Assembly (NCBI RefSeq): GCF_025215495.1
Contig: NZ_CP104302.1
Span: 1,488,001 to 1,552,000, forward strand
Direction: 5' to 3'
From: Mycolicibacterium brumae
Lineage (GTDB): Bacteria; Actinomycetota; Actinomycetes; Mycobacteriales; Mycobacteriaceae
Length of the DNA: 64,000 nucleotides
Shown: in pieces, positions 54,495-63,977 of the stretch
Layout: the number at the start of each line of letters is the position of its first letter
Numbering within the stretch: the stretch's first letter is position 1
Position numbers and translations under genes: made by a program
Notes under the pieces: model-generated
What the model saw: only the letters and a program-made list of their open reading frames with translations
What the model was told of the DNA's origin: nothing
Databases searched by the model: none

Positions 54495-55990
54495 CGGACA
54501 CGGTAACGACTTTGATCGTCGGCGCCGGCTTCGCGGGTATCGGTACGGCGATGAGAATGCTTCAAGCGGGGGTTAACGACTTTGTCATCTTGGAGCGATC
54601 ACATCGCGTCGGGGGCACCTGGCGTGACAACACTTACCCCGGCGCCGCCTGCGACATTCCGTCATTGCTGTACTCCTACTCGTTCGAGCCGAACCCAGGC
54701 TGGACTCGCGCATACTCGGGGAGCGCAGAGATCCTCGCCTATATCGACGCGATTGTCGCGAAATACGATCTTGGGAGGTTCATTCATTTCGGTGCGGACG
54801 TGAGTGCACTGGAATTCGACGAGGATGCCGGAGAGTGGGTTGTCGACACGACCGGCGGCAGGCGGTATCGGGGCCGTTCAGTCGTGATGGCTAGCGGACC
54901 ACTTGCTGACGCCAGTTTCCCGGATATTCGTGGCATCGAGTCGTACGAGGGGAAAAAGATTCACAGTGCTCGGTGGGACCACTCCTATGACATGAGCGGT
55001 AAGAGGGTGGCGGTTATCGGGACCGGGGCGAGCGCTGTGCAGATCGTTCCCGAATTGGTCCAGTTGGCGGCGTCGGTCAAGGTGTTTCAGAGGACGCCCG
55101 GCTGGGTCCTACCGAGGGTGAATTTCCGGCATCCGGCCTGGGCGCGTTCGACTTTCAAGCGCATGCCGGCAACCGAACAGGCCCTACGAGGTGCGTGGTT
55201 TTGGGCGCATGAGGTCATGGCCGTGGGCATGGTTTGGGATACCGCTGCCACATCTGTCATCCAAGCGGCCGCGAAGGCGAATCTGCGTCGGCAGGTGAAG
55301 GATACCTGGTTGAGACGTCAGCTAACACCGCAGTTCAGACCTGGGTGCAAACGCATGCTTATGACTAACGACTATTACCCTGCTCTCCAGGCCGATAACT
55401 GCAAACTCGTCAGCTGGCCGATCGCCACACTGGCTCCGAACGGAATTCGAACCGCCGACGGCATCGAGCATGAGGTGGACTGCATAGTATTCGCGACAGG
55501 CTTCGATGTGTGTAAACGCGGTACGCCATTTCCGATCCTGGGGCGCGACGGGCGAAAACTCGAAGACGCGTGGTCTGAGGGGAGATTTGCCTACAAGAGC
55601 GTGAGTGTGGCCGGGTATCCGAATTTGTTCTTCACTTTCGGGCCTAATTCCGGTCCTGGCCACAACTCCGCTCTTCTATATATGGAGGCGGCAATCGATT
55701 ACATCGTAAAAGCGATCGAGCTCTTGCGCGACCAAGGTAACGGAGTCCATACCCTGGATGTGAAAGAGAATAGCCAAAACGCGTACCACTCCAATATTCA
55801 GCGGCGGTTACGACGCACGACATGGAACTCGGGTTGCAGCAGCTGGTATTTAACAGAGGATGGCTATAACGGCACGATGTATCCGGGCTTTGCGACTCAG
55901 TTCACCAGGGAACTGTCCCGTCTGGATATGCGGGATTACGATATCACTCGGCGTGACGATGCTGACCTGAAGTTGACACAAACACGCTGA
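54491..55990 (+). CDS. Baeyer-Villiger-type flavin monooxygenase 1
   Basis: 499 residues. FAD Rossmann motif IVGAGFAGIGTA (9-20), GGTWRDNTYPGAACD, the BVMO fingerprint with Tyr for Phe (Y152-x-G154-x3-H158-x3-W162-D163), the NADPH motif VAVIGTGASAVQIVPEL, and VFATGFD. It should insert oxygen into a ketone or oxidise S/N using NADPH and O2. ATG overlaps the stop of the di-iron gene. Confidence 0.92.
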   Translation: MTDTVTTLIVGAGFAGIGTAMRMLQAGVNDFVILERSHRVGGTWRDNTYPGAACDIPSLLYSYSFEPNPGWTRAYSGSAEILAYIDAIVAKYDLGRFIHFGADVSALEFDEDAGEWVVDTTGGRRYRGRSVVMASGPLADASFPDIRGIESYEGKKIHSARWDHSYDMSGKRVAVIGTGASAVQIVPELVQLAASVKVFQRTPGWVLPRVNFRHPAWARSTFKRMPATEQALRGAWFWAHEVMAVGMVWDTAATSVIQAAAKANLRRQVKDTWLRRQLTPQFRPGCKRMLMTNDYYPALQADNCKLVSWPIATLAPNGIRTADGIEHEVDCIVFATGFDVCKRGTPFPILGRDGRKLEDAWSEGRFAYKSVSVAGYPNLFFTFGPNSGPGHNSALLYMEAAIDYIVKAIELLRDQGNGVHTLDVKENSQNAYHSNIQRRLRRTTWNSGCSSWYLTEDGYNGTMYPGFATQFTRELSRLDMRDYDITRRDDADLKLTQTR

Positions 55991-56037
55991 ACTGCAGCAG
56001 CGGATAGGGTAAACATCAAAGCGCACGTGAGGAAGTA

Positions 56038-57555
56038 ATGGGTTCTGAGTCTGGGCAGCACTACGAAATTGTAATAGTCGGAGCCGGGTTTTCTGGGATT
56101 GGTACAGCGATCAGCCTGTTGAAGGCCGGATTTGCGGACTTTCTTATAGTCGATGACGCCGATGGCGTCGGCGGTACATGGCACTGGAATACGTATCCGG
56201 GAATAGCGGTCGATATTCCGTCCTATAGTTACCAGTTCTCTTATGAGATGCGAACATCCTGGTCACGTACTTACGCTCACGGGGATGAGTTGAAGGCTTA
56301 TGCAGAGCGGTGTGTAGAAAAATACGGACTCCAAAATTACATCCGGTTCAACACGACTGTGGACGAAGCCTGTTTCGACGAAGGCGCCGCACTATGGCGG
56401 CTGAGCTGCTCCTCTGGTCAGAATCTGACCGCGCGTTTTGTGATAAATTGCTCTGGCGTTCTCAGTCGGCCGAAGTGGCCTGATATTCCAGGAGTGCGCG
56501 ACTTCGCCGGCGTGACGCTGCATACGGCCAGATGGGACCATACGAAAGATCTCACCGGTAAGCGGGTGGCGGTGATCGGGACTGGGGCATCTGCGGTGCA
56601 GCTGATTCCCGAAGTCGCGAAGATCGCATCAAGTCTGACGGTCTTCCAGCGAACGCCGATTTACTGCTTGCCGAAGCCGGATTTCTCCATACCGAGCTGG
56701 GCCGCGACAGTGATGCGGTTGGTGCCAGGGGCACAACTGATGACGCGCACTGCGAGTCAGGCGTTCGTCGAGTTCACATTTCCCATCGCAGCTCATTTTC
56801 ACTCGTTGATCCCTGTGTCGGACCTCATGGAAGAGGCGGCGAAACGCTATATGCGTCGGGCGGTCGACGATCCGGTGACTCGAGACCAACTCATTCCTCG
56901 CTATTCGTTGGGTTGTAAGCGACCGAGTTTCCACAATTCCTATCTCGCAACGTACAACCGTCGCAATGTTTCGCTCGAGACCAGCGGCATCACCCATGTC
57001 GACCATGCCTCGGTTCACACTGAAGATGGCAAGAGTTATCCGATCGATGTCATGGTCTTGGCCACCGGGTTCAAAGTGATGGAGTCGGGCAATATGCCGA
57101 CTTATGTGCTGAAGGGACGCGGTGGAGTGGAGCAGTCTGCCTGGTGGGATGAGCACCGCCTCCAAGCCTTCGAGGGTGTGAGCGTCCCAGGGTTCCCGAA
57201 TCACTTCAATATCTTCGGTCCCTATGGTTACAACGGCTCCTCGTACTTCACACTCATCGAGGCGCAAAGTCGGCATATCGTCCGCTGTCTTCGTCGTGCG
57301 CGCACGCTGAAGGCTGATTACGTAGAGGTCAGACAGCAGGCGAACGATCGCTACTTCGGTGACATGGTTAGCCGCCGACATCGACAGGTTTTCTGGCAGC
57401 CGAGCTGTTCCAATGCCAACAGTTACTATTTCGACAAACACGGCGATGTTCCGTTGCGTCCGTCAACTACCCTGGAGACTTACTGGCGTAGCCGCACCTT
57501 CCGGCTCTCCGATTACCGATTTGAACGTCGCGCAGAATCCGTTGGCGCACGGTGA
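56038..57555 (+). CDS. Baeyer-Villiger-type flavin monooxygenase 2
   Basis: 505 residues. IVGAGFSGIGTAISLLKAG, GGTWHWNTYPGIAVDIPS, fingerprint F156-x-G158-x3-H162-x3-W166-D167, second dinucleotide motif VAVIGTGASAVQLIPEV, and VLATGFKV. It diverges clearly from monooxygenase 1 (HWNTYPGIAVD instead of RDNTYPGAACD), so different substrates are likely. GAGGAAG precedes ATG. The stop overlaps the esterase GTG. Confidence 0.92.
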   Translation: MGSESGQHYEIVIVGAGFSGIGTAISLLKAGFADFLIVDDADGVGGTWHWNTYPGIAVDIPSYSYQFSYEMRTSWSRTYAHGDELKAYAERCVEKYGLQNYIRFNTTVDEACFDEGAALWRLSCSSGQNLTARFVINCSGVLSRPKWPDIPGVRDFAGVTLHTARWDHTKDLTGKRVAVIGTGASAVQLIPEVAKIASSLTVFQRTPIYCLPKPDFSIPSWAATVMRLVPGAQLMTRTASQAFVEFTFPIAAHFHSLIPVSDLMEEAAKRYMRRAVDDPVTRDQLIPRYSLGCKRPSFHNSYLATYNRRNVSLETSGITHVDHASVHTEDGKSYPIDVMVLATGFKVMESGNMPTYVLKGRGGVEQSAWWDEHRLQAFEGVSVPGFPNHFNIFGPYGYNGSSYFTLIEAQSRHIVRCLRRARTLKADYVEVRQQANDRYFGDMVSRRHRQVFWQPSCSNANSYYFDKHGDVPLRPSTTLETYWRSRTFRLSDYRFERRAESVGAR

Positions 57556-58517
57556 CCAACACTGATGCGGCGGACCGGCGCCCCAGTCTTGCAAGTCATT
57601 TCGTGGCAATGACTTCGCGAAACACACTGCGTCCGCTGTCGCAACTCATCCCGTCGAGCGCCCACGGCCTCGCGGTGATGGATCGCGTACTCCGGATGGC
57701 GCTTGTGGGATCGCGGCCCCGCCGAAGCGTGGCGGTTCGCACAATAGATACCGAGTTCGCCGGGAATCAGATACGCGGGGATTGGATCACTTCTCCTGCA
57801 GTCGATCCACACGCGGTTCCGTTGCTCTACATTCATGGCGGCGCCTACTCCATGTGCTCACCGGCTACCCACCGCGGCCTGCTCGGTGAACTTGCCTCCG
57901 CGAGCGGTCGGCCCATCTTTGCGGTGAGGTATCGGCTAGCTCCACGCTATCCCTTTCCCGCTGCCGCCGACGATGCACTGAACGCATACCGCTGGCTCGT
58001 CACAGGGCAGCCTTCGGCTTCCGGCGAACGCGGTGTTGCGGTGGCCGGGGACTCGGCGGGCGGCCAGCTCACGATGGCCACCGCCCTTGGCGCACGTAGT
58101 GACGGACTGCCGCTGCCGGATTCGATGCTTCTCATGTCTCCGGTCCTGGATCTGACATGTGAACTCGCGAGGGCACGCGAACTTCGCCGCCGTGATCCTT
58201 TCGCCTCTGCTCGGTCCGCGGCCCGCGCTCTTGACCTGTACGTGGCTGGTGCAGATCACCGCAATGAGCGAATCAGCGTGCTCGACGCAGACCTCAGGTC
58301 CATGCCACCGATCCTGATTCAGGTAGGCGGAAGAGAAATGTTGATCGATGACTCGAGGCATCTTGCCGACCGCCTCCGATCGGCCGGATCAAGCGTTGAG
58401 ATACAGGTGTACCGGGGACAGATCCACGTGTTCCAAGCCATGTTCCGAATCCTGCCCGAGGCTCGTGAGGCGATCCACCGCGCTGGAAACTTCCTGAAAG
58501 CTTCGGCCCACCGGTGA
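57552..58517 (+). CDS. HSL-family alpha/beta hydrolase (esterase/lipase)
   Basis: 321 residues from GTG 57552. The oxyanion motif HGGAYSMCS, nucleophile elbow GDSAGGQL, and the Asp and His in REMLIDDS and GQIHVFQ define the hormone-sensitive lipase family (LipR/LipN-like in mycobacteria). It is translationally coupled to monooxygenase 2; a Baeyer-Villiger step followed by ester hydrolysis is a classic pairing. Confidence 0.92.
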   Translation: MTNTDAADRRPSLASHFVAMTSRNTLRPLSQLIPSSAHGLAVMDRVLRMALVGSRPRRSVAVRTIDTEFAGNQIRGDWITSPAVDPHAVPLLYIHGGAYSMCSPATHRGLLGELASASGRPIFAVRYRLAPRYPFPAAADDALNAYRWLVTGQPSASGERGVAVAGDSAGGQLTMATALGARSDGLPLPDSMLLMSPVLDLTCELARARELRRRDPFASARSAARALDLYVAGADHRNERISVLDADLRSMPPILIQVGGREMLIDDSRHLADRLRSAGSSVEIQVYRGQIHVFQAMFRILPEAREAIHRAGNFLKASAHR

Positions 58518-58530
58518 AAGTGTTGGGACC

Positions 58531-60114
58531 GTGGATGCTCCACTGCCACCGCGCCATCAACTGCTTCTTAGCTGTCTCATGACAGGCGGCTTTGCGAGGG
58601 ATCCTCGAGGACACGATCCGTCGATAGTGATCATCGGGGCCGGCGTCGCGGGTATCGCCATGGCCCATCAGCTGAAGAGGGACGGATTCACCAACTTCAC
58701 CATGGTGGAAAAGGCTGCAGACATCGGCGGCGTCTGGCGCGACAACACCTATCCAGGAGCGGCTTGCGACGTGCCGTCAGCGTTGTACTCACTCTCGGAC
58801 AAGCCCAACACTCGTTGGTCGAGACGTTATGCAGAACAGCCCGAGATACTCCAATATCTTCGCCGACTCGTCCTGGCCGACGGAATGGACCTGCATTTGC
58901 GCACGCGGACCGAAGTCGTCGAGATGACCTTCGATGAACAGGCCGGCCGTTGGCGTTTGGTGACCGGATCCAGCGAGACGATCTGGTGCGATGTCGTGAT
59001 TTCGGCCGTGGGGCAGCTCTCGCGACCTCATACGCCGAATATTGCCGGCGAAGACACCTTCGAGGGGCCGCGTTTTCATTCGGCGCGTTGGGACCATTCG
59101 GTATCGCTGCGCGGCAAGGAAGTAGCCGTCATCGGGACAGGCGCAAGCGCGATACAGTTTGTGCCACGGATCGCACACGAGGCACAGCGCGTAACGCTGT
59201 ATCAGCGCACGGCGCCTTGGATTTTGCCGAAGTGGGACAGCAGGTACGGACGTCTTCACCAACAGCTGATTAAGGTTCTGCCGCTGTGGCTGCGTCTTGA
59301 GCGTTTCGCGGTATGGCTGATTTTTGAAGTGCTCGCAGTGACGTTGGTCGACGCGAAGCCCTTGTCACGCATTCTCGGCGCGGTCGCCCGCTACCACCTC
59401 CATCGGCAGGTTGCCGATCCAATGCTGCGCCGGCAACTCACGCCATCAGATGCGCCGGGGTGCAAGCGGGTGTTGTTCTCGAATGATTACTACCCCGCGA
59501 TTGCCAACGGTGAAGTCTCGTTGGTGACCAACGCGGTTGCGAAGCTTTGCGACAAGGGAGTCGTGACCGACGATGGCGTACTCCATCGCGCGGATGTCGT
59601 CATTTACGGAACAGGTTTCCGCGCTACCGACTTCCTCGCCCCGATGCGTGTTCGCGGCTGGGGCGGAGTGACTCTGGACGAGGTGTGGGGGACGCAGGCG
59701 CACGCATACCTGGGCATTACAGTCCCGATGTTCCCGAATCTCTTTCTCCTCTATGGCCCGAACACGAATGTCGGTTCCGGGTCGATCATTTACATGATCG
59801 AGTCTCAGGTCCGCTATGTCGGTGCCCTCATCAAGATTTTGGCGAGTGACCCAGGGCGTACGGTCGACGTCAGGCCAGACATCGAGCAAAGCTACAACAC
59901 ACGATTGAGCCGGCGGCTGCGAAGGTCGGTGTGGGCGCTTTGCGCGAGCTGGTACACGACCTCGAGTGGCGCGATCCCGACGAACTGGCCTGGGCCTACA
60001 TTTGCCTACCGGATCCTCACCCGCAAACCACGCAGTCACGATTATCTATTCAGGCACGTTGAACGCCTTCAGTTAGACGGCCCGAGTGAGAACCGCGCGA
60101 GGCTGCGCAGATGA
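58531..60114 (+). CDS. Baeyer-Villiger-type flavin monooxygenase 3
   Basis: 527 residues from GTG 58531; ATG 58579 (MTGGFARDPRG) is a shorter alternative. IIGAGVAGIAMAHQLKRDG, GGVWRDNTYPGAACDVPS, fingerprint F177-x-G179-x3-H183-x3-W187-D188, VAVIGTGASAIQFVPRI, IYGTGFRATDFL. Two hydrophobic stretches around residues 245-275 (VLPLWLRLERFAVWLIFEVLAVTLV) suggest membrane association. Thirteen bases after the esterase gene. Confidence 0.92.
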   Translation: MDAPLPPRHQLLLSCLMTGGFARDPRGHDPSIVIIGAGVAGIAMAHQLKRDGFTNFTMVEKAADIGGVWRDNTYPGAACDVPSALYSLSDKPNTRWSRRYAEQPEILQYLRRLVLADGMDLHLRTRTEVVEMTFDEQAGRWRLVTGSSETIWCDVVISAVGQLSRPHTPNIAGEDTFEGPRFHSARWDHSVSLRGKEVAVIGTGASAIQFVPRIAHEAQRVTLYQRTAPWILPKWDSRYGRLHQQLIKVLPLWLRLERFAVWLIFEVLAVTLVDAKPLSRILGAVARYHLHRQVADPMLRRQLTPSDAPGCKRVLFSNDYYPAIANGEVSLVTNAVAKLCDKGVVTDDGVLHRADVVIYGTGFRATDFLAPMRVRGWGGVTLDEVWGTQAHAYLGITVPMFPNLFLLYGPNTNVGSGSIIYMIESQVRYVGALIKILASDPGRTVDVRPDIEQSYNTRLSRRLRRSVWALCASWYTTSSGAIPTNWPGPTFAYRILTRKPRSHDYLFRHVERLQLDGPSENRARLRR

Positions 60115-60162
60115 TCCGGGTCGCAGGCGGTGTCTAACATTTCACTGTTAACTGTTCGAATA

Positions 60163-60191
60163 TTGACATTCAGCACATCTATGTAAACTAT
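60163..60191 (+). promoter_or_regulatory. Candidate promoter for the P450-transglutaminase-ligase unit
   Basis: TTGACA at 60163-60168, followed after about 15-17 nt by the AT-rich TAAACTAT (60184-60191). It lies in the 115-nt gap between monooxygenase 3 and the P450, which is the most AT-rich stretch of this region. The TTAACTGTTCGAATATT sequence just upstream could hold an operator. Confidence 0.5.
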
Positions 60192-60229
60192 TACCAGATA
60201 CCCGTGCAGCAGAGCGCCCAGGAGGCATC

Positions 60230-61687
60230 GTGGCTAATCAGCTTCTCGCAATCACGCGTCACCCCAAGGAGCGGTTGACGTCTGTCCTGTTGGCGCCCGC
60301 CCCCCGCGTCGTCGATGACAAATGGCGACAGTGGAGTCGGGACTGGAGAGTCCGGGAACTTGCGCCGGCCCCCGCCGGATCTGGGCTGAGAGCCGTCCTA
60401 GGGGACGCTGGACTCCCGTTGCTGGGGCACACTGTCGACTACATCCGATTTGGTTCAGAATTCAGTCGGGAGCGTTACGAACGTTTGGGCTCGGTGTCGT
60501 GGATGGGCGCATTCGGTACCAAAATGGTGGTCATCGCCGGTCCAGACGCAACGCGTGAGGCGTTCACAAGCGAAGCCAAGGCCTTTTCTCAAGATGGCTG
60601 GTCCTTCCTGATCGATGCTTTCTTCCATCGCGGGTTGATGCTCATGAGCTTCGACGAACATTTGATGCACCGGCGCATCATGCAGGAGGCGTTCACGCGT
60701 CCTCGCCTGACCGGATATGTCGGGCAGGTGGCCCCGTGCGTTCGCGCAGCCGTGCCCGCGTGGCCGACCGGTCCGTCGGTCCGGATCTACCCGTTGTTGA
60801 AGAATCTCACCCTCGATATTGCCACGGATGTCTTCATGGGTGGCCGCGGCAAGGACGAGAGCGCTGCTGTCAACGAGGCGTTCGTGTCCACTGTTCGCGC
60901 GGCGAGTTCCTTTGTGCGAGTTCCACTCCCGGGCACCAGGTTCCGCGCCGGCGTGCATGGGCGGCGCGTGTTGGAGGACTACTTCTCCCGACACCTGCCG
61001 GCCGCGCGTGCAGGCGAGACCGACGATCTATTCGCCGCCCTCTGCCAGGCGACCACACAAGACGGTGAACGGTTCTCCGACGAGGATGTGATCAACCACA
61101 TGATCTTTCTCATGATGGCCGCCCATGACACCTCCACGATCACCACCACTGCTGTCACCTACTTCCTCGCTAAACATCCTGAGTGGCAGGAGAAGGCAGC
61201 GGCGGAGGCGCGGTCCTTCGGTCACGATTCGCCAGATATCGACGAACTGGAGCGGATGACGGTCCTCGATCTGATCCTCAAAGAAGCTCTGCGTCTGCTG
61301 GCGCCCGTTCCGCTGGTGATGCGCAAGACCGTCCGCGATGTCGCCATCGACGGCTATCACATCCCCCGTGAAACCTTGTGCGCAATCACACCCGCCGTAA
61401 ATCACTTCGACCGCAGAATATGGAGCGACCCGGACCGTTTCGATCCGTCGCGCTTCGATGAGCCCCGGCGCGAGGACCAACAGCACCGATTCGCCTGGGT
61501 GCCGTTCGGCGGGGGGGCGCACAAATGCATTGGGATGCAGTTCGGCACACTCGAGGTGAAGGCAATCCTGCACCAGATGTTGCGTACCTACACTTGGACG
61601 GTCCCAAACGACTATCACGTGCGTTGGGACAACACCTCGCTGCCCATTCCCGTGGACGGACTGCCTGTGACGTTGCGGCACCGATGA
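60230..61687 (+). CDS. Cytochrome P450
   Basis: 485 residues from GTG 60230, behind AGGAGG. Heme motif FGGGAHKCIGMQFG with Cys433; I-helix MMAAHDTST; K-helix KEALRLLAPVPLVMR; PERF-like DPDRFDPSRFDEPR. A long N-terminus (~65 residues) precedes the LPLLGHTVDYI block, as in P450s of the CYP51/CYP136-like layout. Subfamily not assigned. No ferredoxin lies next to it; it may share the one at 34798 or a distant one. The stop overlaps the next ATG. Confidence 0.92.
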   Translation: MANQLLAITRHPKERLTSVLLAPAPRVVDDKWRQWSRDWRVRELAPAPAGSGLRAVLGDAGLPLLGHTVDYIRFGSEFSRERYERLGSVSWMGAFGTKMVVIAGPDATREAFTSEAKAFSQDGWSFLIDAFFHRGLMLMSFDEHLMHRRIMQEAFTRPRLTGYVGQVAPCVRAAVPAWPTGPSVRIYPLLKNLTLDIATDVFMGGRGKDESAAVNEAFVSTVRAASSFVRVPLPGTRFRAGVHGRRVLEDYFSRHLPAARAGETDDLFAALCQATTQDGERFSDEDVINHMIFLMMAAHDTSTITTTAVTYFLAKHPEWQEKAAAEARSFGHDSPDIDELERMTVLDLILKEALRLLAPVPLVMRKTVRDVAIDGYHIPRETLCAITPAVNHFDRRIWSDPDRFDPSRFDEPRREDQQHRFAWVPFGGGAHKCIGMQFGTLEVKAILHQMLRTYTWTVPNDYHVRWDNTSLPIPVDGLPVTLRHR

Positions 61688-62337
61688 GCGGTGAGAACTC
61701 GCCTTACCTGGAGCCCACGGAGTTCCTCGATTGGCAACATGAATCGGTACGCGACTTCGTTGCATCGGCGACCCGCGGCGCGGTCGACGACACCACGAAG
61801 GCCATAGCCATCTTCACTGCGGTCCGCGACTCGATTTGGTATGACCCCTACACCGTGACCGATGACCCGCATGCGTATCGCGCCAGCACCATCGCAACTG
61901 CAGACCGCGCTTACTGCGTCCCGAAGGCGGTGCTCTTGACGGCGGCCTGCCGAGCAGCAGGCATCCCAGCGCGGCTGGGGTTCGCCGATGTCCGAAACCA
62001 CCTTCAGACCGAGACATTGCGTGAGCGGATGGGCGGTACCGACGTCTTCGTCTACCACGGATACAGCCTCATGCATCTCTGCGGTGTCTGGGTCAAGGCA
62101 ACTCCGGCGTTCAATCGCGAGCTATGCGCACGGTTCGGCGTCCCGCCAATTGATTTCGACGGGCGCACAGACGCCCTGCTGCACGGGTTCGCCGGTGACG
62201 GCACACAACACATGGAATATCTGAGGGATCGAGGCGCCTTCGACGATCTACCGCTGGCAGAGATCCTGCAAGCGCTCAGAACCCACTACGGGACGCTCAT
62301 AGGCGATGCGAGTCGCCATCCAGACCTGTTCGCCTGA
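61684..62337 (+). CDS. Transglutaminase-like (papain-fold) protein
   Basis: 217 residues from ATG 61684 (ATGA overlap with the P450). YDPYTVTDDPHAYRASTIATADRAYCVPKAVLLTAACRAAGIPARLGFADVRNH is the transglutaminase core with Cys78; His125 or His131 in VYHGYSLMHLCGVWVKATPAFN is the expected second residue; the third (Asp) is not certain. Such proteins can act as peptidases, amidases or acyltransferases. It lies between a P450 and an acyl-CoA ligase, and a broken homologue lies at 47514 after the BtrH-like gene. Confidence 0.85.
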   Translation: MSGENSPYLEPTEFLDWQHESVRDFVASATRGAVDDTTKAIAIFTAVRDSIWYDPYTVTDDPHAYRASTIATADRAYCVPKAVLLTAACRAAGIPARLGFADVRNHLQTETLRERMGGTDVFVYHGYSLMHLCGVWVKATPAFNRELCARFGVPPIDFDGRTDALLHGFAGDGTQHMEYLRDRGAFDDLPLAEILQALRTHYGTLIGDASRHPDLFA

Positions 62338-62351
62338 AGGGCCGATGCGTA

Positions 62352-63977
62352 ATGCACAGCACGATGCAAGACGTCCAGCTCACAATCTCGGCAATTGTCC
62401 GCCATGCCGCCTCCATTCACGGAAACAGCGAGGTGATCACCCCCGACGGAATTGGATACCGAAGTATGTCCTACCGTAGCGTCCTGGGGCGAGCGGGCCG
62501 ACTTGCCAATGCGTTGCGCGGGCTCGGAATAACGGCAGATCAACGGGTGGCCACTTTTCAGTGGAGTAACCAAGAACATCTCGAGGCCTACTGCGCGGTT
62601 CCCTCCATGGGCGCGGTGCTGCACACCCTCAACATTCGTTTGGCTCCAGAGCAACTCGCGTACATCGCCAACCATGCCAGCGATCAGATCATCCTGGTGG
62701 ATGCGTCGGTTGCGCCATTGTTGGCTAGTGCGCTACCAGCGATGGAGTCGGTGCATACGGTCATCGCCACCGGGGGCGGCGACCTCGCTCCGCTGCAGCG
62801 ATGCGGGAAGACGGTGTTGCGTTACGAGGAGATCCTGGCGCAGCAACCGGAGACTTTCGATTGGCCCGAGATCGATGAGCGTTCCGCCGCGGCCATGTGC
62901 TACACCAGCGGGACTACTGGAAATCCCAAAGGTGTTGTCTACAGCCACCGTTCGACCTACCTACATGCACTGACCGCCTGCACGTCGAACGCCCTGGCAG
63001 TGAGCGAGGCCGACCGTATCCTGGCCATTGTCCCGATGTTTCACGCCAATGCGTGGGGACTGATCTACGCGGCGTTGATGTCTGGTGCGGACTTGGTATT
63101 ACCCGATCGCCATCTGCAAGCCGCGCCGCTGGTGTCGATCATCGAAGAGACTCAGCCGACTATCGCCGGTGCAGTGCCGACGATCTGGAACGATGTCGAT
63201 CGATACCTGGAATCGAATCCCGCCCGGGACATCTCCTCACTTCGGCTGGTTGCCTGCGGGGGATCGGCAGTCCCCGTCTCGCTGATGCGGGCATTCGAAG
63301 ACAAGTACAACGTGCCTATCGTGCAGGCATGGGGCATGACCGAAACCTCGCCGCTGGCTACCGTCGCACGCGCAGCGCACGGAGTAGGCGAGACCCGTGC
63401 GTGGGAGATGCGCGAAAGCCAGGGTCGGCCGATGTGCGGTGTCGAGATCCGGTTGCGTGACGACCACAAGAAGACAGTGCCGTGGGACGGTCGATCAGCG
63501 GGTGAAATACAGGCGCGAGGCCCGTGGATCACCGGCGCCTACTTCGGCGACGATGATCCGGACAAGTTCGACGGAGGGTGGCTGCGCACCGGCGACGTCG
63601 GCCGGATCGACCCGGACGGGTATCTCACGCTGACCGATCGTGCGAAGGACGTCATCAAGTCAGGTGGAGAATGGATCTCCTCAGTCGAGCTGGAAAACAC
63701 GCTGATTGGTCACCCGGCGATCTACGAGGCTGCGGTGGTGGCAGTTCCCGACGACAAATGGCAGGAAAGACCGCTCGCCCTGGTCGTGGTTCACCGTGGA
63801 GCCGAGGTCGACATCGACCGACTGCGCGCGTTTCTGTTGGACAAGGTCGCCAAGTGGTGGATCCCGGAGCGGTGGAGCTTCGTGTCTGAGATTCCCCGAA
63901 CAAGCGTCGGGAAATACGACAAGAAGGCCATACGCGCGCGTCACTCCGCCGGCGAGTATCAGATCGAAACGTCCTAA
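62352..63977 (+). CDS. AlkK-like fatty acyl-CoA ligase (copy 2)
   Basis: 541 residues. [59 protein letters not shown] and the C-terminal TSVGKYDKKAIR with the catalytic lysine. Clearly paralogous to copy 1 at 41798: both begin M-x-STMQDV and share [22 protein letters not shown]. It should activate the fatty acid product or substrate of the P450 and transglutaminase-like pair. The gene is complete; the 23 bases after it hold nothing visible. Confidence 0.92.
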   Translation: MHSTMQDVQLTISAIVRHAASIHGNSEVITPDGIGYRSMSYRSVLGRAGRLANALRGLGITADQRVATFQWSNQEHLEAYCAVPSMGAVLHTLNIRLAPEQLAYIANHASDQIILVDASVAPLLASALPAMESVHTVIATGGGDLAPLQRCGKTVLRYEEILAQQPETFDWPEIDERSAAAMCYTSGTTGNPKGVVYSHRSTYLHALTACTSNALAVSEADRILAIVPMFHANAWGLIYAALMSGADLVLPDRHLQAAPLVSIIEETQPTIAGAVPTIWNDVDRYLESNPARDISSLRLVACGGSAVPVSLMRAFEDKYNVPIVQAWGMTETSPLATVARAAHGVGETRAWEMRESQGRPMCGVEIRLRDDHKKTVPWDGRSAGEIQARGPWITGAYFGDDDPDKFDGGWLRTGDVGRIDPDGYLTLTDRAKDVIKSGGEWISSVELENTLIGHPAIYEAAVVAVPDDKWQERPLALVVVHRGAEVDIDRLRAFLLDKVAKWWIPERWSFVSEIPRTSVGKYDKKAIRARHSAGEYQIETS

